The position numbers and the translations under genes are program-made. The notes under the pieces were generated by a model. The model was not told the origin of the DNA. It saw only the letters and a program-made list of their open reading frames with translations, and did no database searches. Shown piece by piece: positions 58,204 to 64,000 of a stretch of 64,000 bases of DNA (positions within the stretch are counted from its first letter, which is position 1; the number at the start of each line of letters is the position of its first letter). This stretch comes from Solibacteraceae bacterium (GTDB taxonomy: Bacteria; Acidobacteriota; Terriglobia; Bryobacterales; Bryobacteraceae): positions 124,001-188,000 of the forward strand of contig JALSRK010000015.1 in NCBI GenBank assembly GCA_026984795.1, in the 5' to 3' direction.

Positions 58204-61200
58204 TTACCCCTCTTTTGCGCCGGGAACCGTTCGCTCGCCAGCCGCCCGGGACGGGGAACGCAGTTGTTCCGCCGCGGCGCCGGCGGCCGGGCGGGCTCCG
58301 GCGGCCTGTTCCTGCACGTTCACCACCGGCACGGCGAACTCGATGCCTTCCCGGCGGAAGACCTCTTCGATCGCTTCGTGCACTTTGTCCTTGGTAGCCA
58401 TCCCGTGGCCGAAATCGACGAAGAACCGGAGTTCGAACTTCATCGCGCTCTCGCCGAACTCGAGCAGCAGCGCCTTGGGCGGCGGATCCTCGAGTACCTC
58501 GGGGAACTTGCGCGCCGCCTCGAGCAGCGCCTGCTTCACCTTCTTCACGTCCACTCCGTAGGCGACACGGACGGGCACGTCCACGCGGCGCTTGGAATCC
58601 GACAGCGTCCAGTTGACCAGCTTGTTGGTGATGAATTCCTTGTTGGGGACGATCATTTCGCTGCGGTCCCAAAGTGAGATCGTCGTGGCGCGGATCTGGA
58701 TACGGCTCACGCGGCCCTGCAGATTGCCGATGGTCACGGCGTCGCCCACCCGAACGGGCCGCTCCACCAGCAAGATGAGACCAGAGACGAAGTTGGCTAC
58801 GATCTCCTGGAGGCCGAAGCCAAGACCGAAGGTGAGGGCCGCCGCCAGCCACTGGATCTTCGACCAGGACAGGCCCAGCAGGCCGAAGGTGACGCTGACG
58901 CCGCCGATCAGGATGGCGTAGCGCACCAACGTACTGGCTGCCACCCGCGCGCCGCTGTCCACGCCGGGGCGCCGCAACAGTATCAGTTCCACCAGACCGG
59001 GCACATCCCGCACCAGGGCAATCGTAATGAGAAACGCCAGTAGCGCCTGGCCGACGTTCCAAAGCGTCAGCGTCGTCGCGCCGCCGGCGCCCCTGCTGTC
59101 AGCGGCGCTGGTCTTGACCGGCGCGGCCGTCTTGCCAAGCGGCGCCGGCGACGGCTTCTGTTGCGCATCACCGCCGCCGTCTCCGGGTGGGGCCTTCTGC
59201 TGAGCCGCCAGCGGGGAGGGCCCGTCGATAGGGCTGAGAATGGTAACACTCGGATAGACTTGCACGCGCTTGAGGGCTTGCAGCGCCGGCAGGGCGTCGG
59301 ACCAGATCCCGTACAGGCCCACCGTGACCAGGACGATGACGACAAAGTGGAAAAGTTGGCGGACCCTCGGCCCAAGCTGTTCGGTCGCCGTCCGGGCCTC
59401 TTGCGGCAGATCCCGGCTTCGGCGGAGCCGAATCGCCCACCAGCGCTCCAACAGCTTCGCCAACACCAGTAGCACGAGGATGAGCGAAATGGTCCGGAAG
59501 AACTGAAAAGCCAGCATCAGGCCTGTCAGGTAATAGCCGAACAGGGCCGCCAGGGCCGGGACGACAGCCACCAGCATCACCGTCGGATAGGCCCAGTAGG
59601 AGACCCTCCGCAACTCCAGGTTCACCCGCCGATCGACCTCGCTCCTGCCGGTCCAGCGGGGCCGGAAGACGGCAAACATCGCTCCGGCCAAAACCAACAG
59701 CGCCGCAATGAATCCCAACCGGCCGAGAGAATCACTGAGCGGGCGCACTTCCTCCGCACTGTCGATCCGCAAGCCCGCCCACCCGAGGTGCAGGCACACA
59801 TAGAGCAACGGGAGCACCACGGCCTCGGCCCAGAAGAGGCCGCGGTAGAGCCTCCGGGCCAAGATCCGGGAACCGCCGAAATGCGCCTCGGCCAGGCCGT
59901 TCGGCCGGGCGAGGCTGCGGATCGAGCTGAACAGCGCGGCGATCCCGGCCAGGTAGTAGAGCGTCTGACCGAGGGCGAAAACAAACTCGGATACCGCCAC
60001 CCCCGTGTTCAGGGCCCGGCTCAGCAAGAACAGCGCCGCCGGCAATGGGGCAGCCAGCAGGGCAGTGTGCAGCATCGCCTCCAGCGTCATGTGGAAGTCG
60101 GCCCGATCGATGTCGCGCGCCTGACGCCCCAGCGTCTCGAGCCGCCGCTTGAACCGCTTCCGAAAAACCACCAGGGCCGCCAGGAACAGGATCCAAGCGA
60201 TTGTCAACCACGGCCGGGAAGCCGCCGCCGCCCACACAGCCACCAGCACCTGCCGCCAACTGCTGGGATCGAACAGCCAGACGATGGCCCGGAAGAGGTC
60301 ATGCGACTTGGGCGGAAAGGCCGTCGCGATAGTCCGGGACCAGTACAGATTCTGCCGCAGGAAGGCTTCCGTTTCCTGGACGTTGCGCAGCAGGTTCTGG
60401 CTGAGTTCTTCCAGCTCGAGGAGGCGGTTCAGATACTGGGTGTGGCGGCGGATCAGTTCGTCCAACAGGTCCCGCCGGGCGCGCAACAGCTCGTCCACCG
60501 CCCGGCGCAACTCGTTCTTGTGCTTTTCGTCGATATTCAGAGTGTCAATTCGCCGGAGCGCCTCGAAGGCCATCCGGTCTGCCTCGCCACGCTGTTCTTC
60601 GAGTTGAATGAGCTGAAGCTGCAATTCAGGAATCAGGCGCTTCCGTTCGGCAACGTCCTCCTCCAGCTCCGGTAGTTTCGGGAAATCGGGCGGCATCTTG
60701 GGCCACCACTGCAAGTAACTGGTGCCCGAGCCGGCGGCTTCGAAACGCCGGCGCGTCAGTTCGGCAATCCGATCGAGCTCGGTGATATGCCGCCGGGTAT
60801 CGGCCAGGCGGCGCTCCGTCCGGTCGATCCGGCTCAGCACCCCGGTATCGCCCCACAGCAGCAGCGCGTATTTTTCGGTCTCACCCGCCAGGCCGGCGAA
60901 GCCGGGACTCAATCCCACCACCTGCCGGCAAAGCTGCTTGATCTGCTCCAGTTTCTTCTGGTTCTCCTCCTGCTGGCGCTGTCGCACCACGTCTTCCAGC
61001 ACGGTGACTAACTGCGTGCGGTATTCGGCCCGTCGCCGCGCCTGGTCCCGCCGCCAGGGTAATTCGGCCGACTGGGCCTCCAGGAGCACGAGTTCCGCCC
61101 GCAGCCGCTCCTTTTCAGCCACCCGAGCCAGCCGCCGGGTCCGCAGGTTGAGACGGAGCGCCCGGGCGAGCTCGGGATTGGATTCCAGAGCGCCCACTGT

Positions 61201-61719
61201 ACGCAACTCGTCGCTCAGGTCCTCGATCTCGCGGTCCAGTTGCCCCAGACGGCGGGCGATCTCCGTGCGCCGCGCAGCCCTCCGCTCGATGAGCCGCTCG
61301 ATCTCACGCAGGCTAGAACGGCTCGCCTCCAGCAGGGAACGCTGTTGCGTCAAGCGCGCTTCGAGATCGGCCGCGCTCAGGTTCCCCGGCAACCGAAGCT
61401 TCGGCTCTTGGGGCGGCTTCGCCAATTCCGCCCGCAGAAGGTCTATGCGCGCGCTCACCCGGGCGCGTTCCCGCTGGTAGCGCCGGACGTCAGCCCGCGA
61501 GGTTTCAGCCGCTTGGAGTGCCTCGAGCGCTTGCTCGTACAGGGAAACGATACGCTTTTTCAGCGCCGGTGGAAGTGTCTCGCTTTTCTCGGCCCGGTCC
61601 TTATAGGTCTTGATCTGGGCGGGATCGATCTTTCCTTCAGAGTCGAGCTGCGTCTGCCCCCAACAGACGAAGCTCATAAGGATGGAGGCGACCGCCGCAG
61701 CGGCCTTGCGGCACCGCAT
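58204..61719 (-). CDS. mscK: Large mechanosensitive channel, MscK/KefA type
   Basis: A 1171-residue protein: signal peptide (1-21), a very long periplasmic coiled-coil domain (to about 480), around eleven membrane helices (about 490-1000) and the MscS core. The pore-region helix is LTFGLGFGLQEIVANFVSGL (long, near 985-1005), followed by the beta domain VGDAVTIGNLQGRVSRIQIRAT and the MIVPNKEFITNKLVNWT motif. A Pro/Ala-rich loop (about 845-890) interrupts the helices. It would open under membrane tension in osmotic downshock. AGGAG precedes the ATG. Divergent from ftsY. Confidence 0.93.
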   Translation of the reverse strand: MRCRKAAAAVASILMSFVCWGQTQLDSEGKIDPAQIKTYKDRAEKSETLPPALKKRIVSLYEQALEALQAAETSRADVRRYQRERARVSARIDLLRAELAKPPQEPKLRLPGNLSAADLEARLTQQRSLLEASRSSLREIERLIERRAARRTEIARRLGQLDREIEDLSDELRTVGALESNPELARALRLNLRTRRLARVAEKERLRAELVLLEAQSAELPWRRDQARRRAEYRTQLVTVLEDVVRQRQQEENQKKLEQIKQLCRQVVGLSPGFAGLAGETEKYALLLWGDTGVLSRIDRTERRLADTRRHITELDRIAELTRRRFEAAGSGTSYLQWWPKMPPDFPKLPELEEDVAERKRLIPELQLQLIQLEEQRGEADRMAFEALRRIDTLNIDEKHKNELRRAVDELLRARRDLLDELIRRHTQYLNRLLELEELSQNLLRNVQETEAFLRQNLYWSRTIATAFPPKSHDLFRAIVWLFDPSSWRQVLVAVWAAAASRPWLTIAWILFLAALVVFRKRFKRRLETLGRQARDIDRADFHMTLEAMLHTALLAAPLPAALFLLSRALNTGVAVSEFVFALGQTLYYLAGIAALFSSIRSLARPNGLAEAHFGGSRILARRLYRGLFWAEAVVLPLLYVCLHLGWAGLRIDSAEEVRPLSDSLGRLGFIAALLVLAGAMFAVFRPRWTGRSEVDRRVNLELRRVSYWAYPTVMLVAVVPALAALFGYYLTGLMLAFQFFRTISLILVLLVLAKLLERWWAIRLRRSRDLPQEARTATEQLGPRVRQLFHFVVIVLVTVGLYGIWSDALPALQALKRVQVYPSVTILSPIDGPSPLAAQQKAPPGDGGGDAQQKPSPAPLGKTAAPVKTSAADSRGAGGATTLTLWNVGQALLAFLITIALVRDVPGLVELILLRRPGVDSGARVAASTLVRYAILIGGVSVTFGLLGLSWSKIQWLAAALTFGLGFGLQEIVANFVSGLILLVERPVRVGDAVTIGNLQGRVSRIQIRATTISLWDRSEMIVPNKEFITNKLVNWTLSDSKRRVDVPVRVAYGVDVKKVKQALLEAARKFPEVLEDPPPKALLLEFGESAMKFELRFFVDFGHGMATKDKVHEAIEEVFRREGIEFAVPVVNVQEQAAGARPAAGAAAEQLRSPSRAAGERTVPGAKEG

Positions 61720-61798
61720 TTGCTCCTAGGATAGCGTCATTTAACCCAACAGGCTCTCTATAACTGCCGTCGGCGGGCGGCGCGCCGAGGGCGGGCGA

Positions 61799-61804
61799 TA
61801 CAAT
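61799..61804 (+). promoter_or_regulatory. TACAAT -10 hexamer of ftsY
   Basis: TACAAT 22 bases before ATG 61827. No clear -35; the intergenic gap to the divergent mscK gene is 107 bases. Confidence 0.45.
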
Positions 61805-61826
61805 CAGACTAGTCAGTAAGCACGCT

Positions 61827-62777
61827 ATGATTCAGACTTTGTTCGGCTCCGTCGAGCCGGAACCCACAATCTTCGATCGCCTCAAGAAAGGCATCCGGAA
61901 AACCCGTGAGGGGTTGGCCAGCCGCCTGGAAGACGTCTTCGCCGGCAAGAAAGAGATCGACGAGGAACTCCTCGAGGAGCTGGAATACACCCTGATCACC
62001 GCCGACATCGGCGTGAAGACCACAGCCGAGATCCTCGATCTGGTGCGGGATCGCGCCGACCGGGGCGAGCTGAAGGACCCGGAGGCGTTACGGGCCCTGA
62101 TCCGCGAGCATCTCCTCGAGGTGCTGAAGACGATCGACAAGCCCATCGGCGAAGTCAGCCAACCGCCGGCGGTGATCCTCGTGGTCGGCGTGAACGGGAC
62201 AGGCAAGACGACTACCATCGGCAAGCTCACCCATCACCTGAAAGAGGCGGGCCATAGCGTCCTGTTGTGCGCCGCCGACACCTTCCGGGCCGCGGCCATC
62301 GAACAGCTCGAGGTCTGGGGCCAGCGGACCGGGACGGAGGTGATCCGCCAGAAGCCGGGCGCCGATCCGAGCGCGGTGCTCTTTGACGCTTTGCAGGCCG
62401 CCAAGGCCAGGGGGACCGATTACGTGATCGCCGATACGGCCGGCCGCCTCCACACGAAGTCGAACCTGATGGCGGAACTCGAGAAGATGCGCCGCATCGC
62501 CGGCCGGGTGGTTCCGGGCGCGCCGCACGAGGTGCTGCTGGTGATGGACGCCACCACCGGCCAGAACGGGCTGGAGCAGGCGCGGAGGTTCACCGAAGCC
62601 AGCGGCGTCACCGGCATCGTGCTGACGAAACTGGACGGCACGGCCAAGGGCGGCGTGGTGGTGGCCATCGCCCGGGAGCTCGGGCTGCCCATCCGCTACG
62701 TAGGCGTCGGCGAGAAGGTGGAAGACCTGCTGCCCTTCGACGCGGAGAAGTTCGTGTCATCCTTGTTTGAAGCGTAA
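61827..62777 (+). CDS. ftsY: FtsY, signal recognition particle receptor GTPase
   Basis: A 316-residue SRP receptor: N-terminal helical NG domain start (about 15-110) and G domain. G-motifs: [16 protein letters not shown] (G1), [11 protein letters not shown] (insertion box), [11 protein letters not shown] (G3), [11 protein letters not shown] (G4) and [14 protein letters not shown]. The long acidic A domain of E. coli FtsY is missing, as in many bacteria. The stop TAA overlaps the ribD ATG by one base (TAATG), so the two are coupled. Confidence 0.96.
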   Translation: MIQTLFGSVEPEPTIFDRLKKGIRKTREGLASRLEDVFAGKKEIDEELLEELEYTLITADIGVKTTAEILDLVRDRADRGELKDPEALRALIREHLLEVLKTIDKPIGEVSQPPAVILVVGVNGTGKTTTIGKLTHHLKEAGHSVLLCAADTFRAAAIEQLEVWGQRTGTEVIRQKPGADPSAVLFDALQAAKARGTDYVIADTAGRLHTKSNLMAELEKMRRIAGRVVPGAPHEVLLVMDATTGQNGLEQARRFTEASGVTGIVLTKLDGTAKGGVVVAIARELGLPIRYVGVGEKVEDLLPFDAEKFVSSLFEA

Positions 62778-63877
62778 TGGCGGATTTCCTCAAGGAAGCC
62801 TTGGAGCTCGCCCGGCGGGGCGTCGCCCTGGCCAGCCCCAACCCCATGGTGGGCGCGGTGCTCGTAAAAGACGGGCGCGTGGTGGGCCGCGGCTTCCACA
62901 CTTACGCCGGCAAGAAGCACGCCGAGGTGATCGCGCTCGAAGAAGCCGGCGCCGCCGCCCGGGGCGCGACGCTCTACATCAATCTGGAGCCCTGCTGCCA
63001 CCAGGGACGGACGCCGCCGTGCACGAAGCGGATCATCGAAGCGGGTGTCAGCAAGGTGGTCGCCGCCATGGCCGACCCGAACCCGGCGGTGGCCGGCAAA
63101 GGCTTCGCGGAGCTACGGGCCGCCGGCGTCGAGGTGGTGGAAAACTCCGAGCACCGGCAAGAGGCCGAGCGGGTGAACGAGGCGTTCATCCACTTCATGA
63201 AGACCGGCCGGCCCTTGGTGACGCTGAAGGCCGCCGTAACTCTCGACGGCAAGATCGCCGCCCCGGAGGACAACTACGGCTGGATCACCAGCGAGCGGGC
63301 CCGGGCGCACGTGCAAGAGGTCCGGCACGCCCACGACGCGATCCTTACCGGCATCGGGACGCTGCTCGCCGACGACTGCCGGCTCACGGACCGCACCGGC
63401 AAGCCGCGCTCCCGGCCCCTGATGCGTCTGGTGCTGGACTCGACCCTGCGGATTCCCTTGGAATCGAAGATGGTCCAGAGCTGCCGCAACGACCTCACGG
63501 TGGTGACCACGTCGGCCGCTTCCGAAGAGAAGCGCAAGGCGCTGGAGGAGCGGGGCGTCCGGGTGATCGTCTGCAACGGGCCAAAGGGCCGGACAGATCC
63601 CGTCCAGGTGCTCGAGTGGCTGGCCTCGGAGAAGTATCTCTCGCTGATGATCGAAGCCGGCAGCAAGGTGAACTGGTCGTTTCTGGCCGCCGGCGCGGTG
63701 GACAAGATCCTCTTCTACTACGCGCCGAAGATCCTCGGCGGCCTGAAATCGCTGCCGGTGGTGGGCGGTAAGGGCCGGCTGCGACGGCGCGACGCCATCC
63801 TGTTCCGGAACGTCGCCATCACGCCGATTCCGCCGGACGAGTTCGCCATCGAGGCCTGGTACGTGCGGGAGAGTTGA
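62777..63877 (+). CDS. ribD: RibD, bifunctional riboflavin deaminase/reductase
   Basis: A 366-residue riboflavin-pathway enzyme. The N-terminal deaminase has NPMVGAVLV, the zinc site KKHAEVIAL and LEPCCHQGRTPPCTK (about 71-85). The C-terminal reductase has TLKAAVTLDGKIAAPE, DAILTGIGTLLADDC and LMIEAGSKVNWSFL. It converts the diaminopyrimidine product of RibA to the 5-amino-ribitylamino-uracil phosphate. The start overlaps ftsY and ribE follows after 21 bases. No FMN riboswitch is seen before it, as expected within an operon. Confidence 0.96.
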   Translation: MADFLKEALELARRGVALASPNPMVGAVLVKDGRVVGRGFHTYAGKKHAEVIALEEAGAAARGATLYINLEPCCHQGRTPPCTKRIIEAGVSKVVAAMADPNPAVAGKGFAELRAAGVEVVENSEHRQEAERVNEAFIHFMKTGRPLVTLKAAVTLDGKIAAPEDNYGWITSERARAHVQEVRHAHDAILTGIGTLLADDCRLTDRTGKPRSRPLMRLVLDSTLRIPLESKMVQSCRNDLTVVTTSAASEEKRKALEERGVRVIVCNGPKGRTDPVQVLEWLASEKYLSLMIEAGSKVNWSFLAAGAVDKILFYYAPKILGGLKSLPVVGGKGRLRRRDAILFRNVAITPIPPDEFAIEAWYVRES

Positions 63878-63898
63878 GCGGCGGGCGGGAGGAGACGG

Positions 63899-64000
63899 GT
63901 GTTCACCGGCATCATCGAAGAGCTCGGCACGGTAGAAGGCTTGGAACCCAGAGGCGCCGGGGCGCGCCTGTCGGTCCGCTGCCGCAAAGTGCTCGAGGAC
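63899..64000 (+). CDS. ribE: RibE, riboflavin synthase alpha chain (partial, N-terminus)
   Basis: 34 codons from GTG 63899 to the window end: MFTGIIEELGTVEGL, the invariant N-terminus of riboflavin synthase, then ARLSVRCRKVLED. GGAGGAG lies just upstream. The enzyme joins two lumazine molecules to make riboflavin, next in the pathway after RibD. The rest is outside the window. Confidence 0.93.
   Translation, partial: MFTGIIEELGTVEGLEPRGAGARLSVRCRKVLED

Noticed and set aside
62740-62800. FMN riboswitch before ribD
   Set aside because: ribD overlaps ftsY by one base, leaving no leader, and no RFN-like conserved boxes are present.
1-64000. CRISPR arrays, insertion sequences, prophage genes, rRNA operons
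   Set aside because: No regularly spaced repeats, transposase or phage motifs, or rRNA sequence seen on either strand.

Overview
The window is a GC-rich (by eye roughly two thirds G+C, not computed) stretch of a Gram-negative-type bacterial chromosome. Genes for outer-membrane biology (BamD, OmpA-like proteins), many Tat or Sec secreted enzymes, DUF1080 and Gfo/Idh/MocA proteins, DinB-like proteins and lactate-racemase cofactor genes (larC, larE) sit together with ordinary housekeeping genes. This repertoire and the protein style suggest an Acidobacteriota member, perhaps close to Bryobacterales/Solibacter; that placement is inference. I see no CRISPR array, insertion sequence, phage genes or rRNA. 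Genes are closely packed, often with ATGA/GTGA overlaps.

Layout. 1-5.1 kb: minus-strand operon larC-metG-tatD-polyprenyl diphosphate synthase, then a truncated Tat-signal protein. 5.2-9.1 kb: a small membrane protein and XRE regulator behind a perfect 17-bp palindrome, then a 997-residue OmpA/PKD/Ig-like surface protein. 9.2-13 kb: minus-strand rsmB, rpe, bamD and a DinB-fold gene. 13-19.4 kb: a TtcA-like gene, a DsbA-like thioredoxin, an MFS exporter overlapping a secreted HExxH metallopeptidase, a TlpA-like protein, tRNA-Arg(CCG) and larE. 19.4-22.6 kb: M19 dipeptidase and a Tat-secreted phosphodiesterase. 22.7-23.3 kb: an AT-rich strong promoter driving two small zinc-finger ORFs. 23.4-28.9 kb: carbohydrate cluster (TIM-barrel isomerase, beta-helix protein, DUF5060 glycosidase, DUF1080). 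28.9-33.5 kb: minus-strand envelope operon TPR-yvcK-glmU-OmpA. 33.7-41 kb: a shortened UvrC-like protein, a Tat Gfo/Idh/MocA oxidoreductase, a three-gene periplasmic TPR operon, a 575-bp non-coding gap and a GH-A-like glycosidase.

41-46.5 kb holds the most unusual locus. A P1B-type metal ATPase is fused in one frame to a complete HflK-like SPFH domain. It is followed by an HflC-like gene, a second HflK-like gene with a His-rich N-terminus, and a small membrane-anchored protein, all tightly coupled. I read this as a possible metal-transport/SPFH membrane-microdomain system.

46.5-64 kb: DUF2007, sialidase, DUF58 and DUF1080 genes; an SbcC/SbcD-like pair lacking the zinc-hook CxxC with a WYL regulator upstream; a CDP-alcohol phosphatidyltransferase; a divergent sigma-factor-like protein; an ALDH7 dehydrogenase just downstream of a large MscK-type channel; and on the plus strand ftsY-ribD-ribE, with ribE cut by the window edge.

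TACAAT-like -10 hexamers recur directly before genes, several exactly six bases from the start codon, which suggests leaderless or near-leaderless transcripts. All assignments come from reading motifs; no database search was made.
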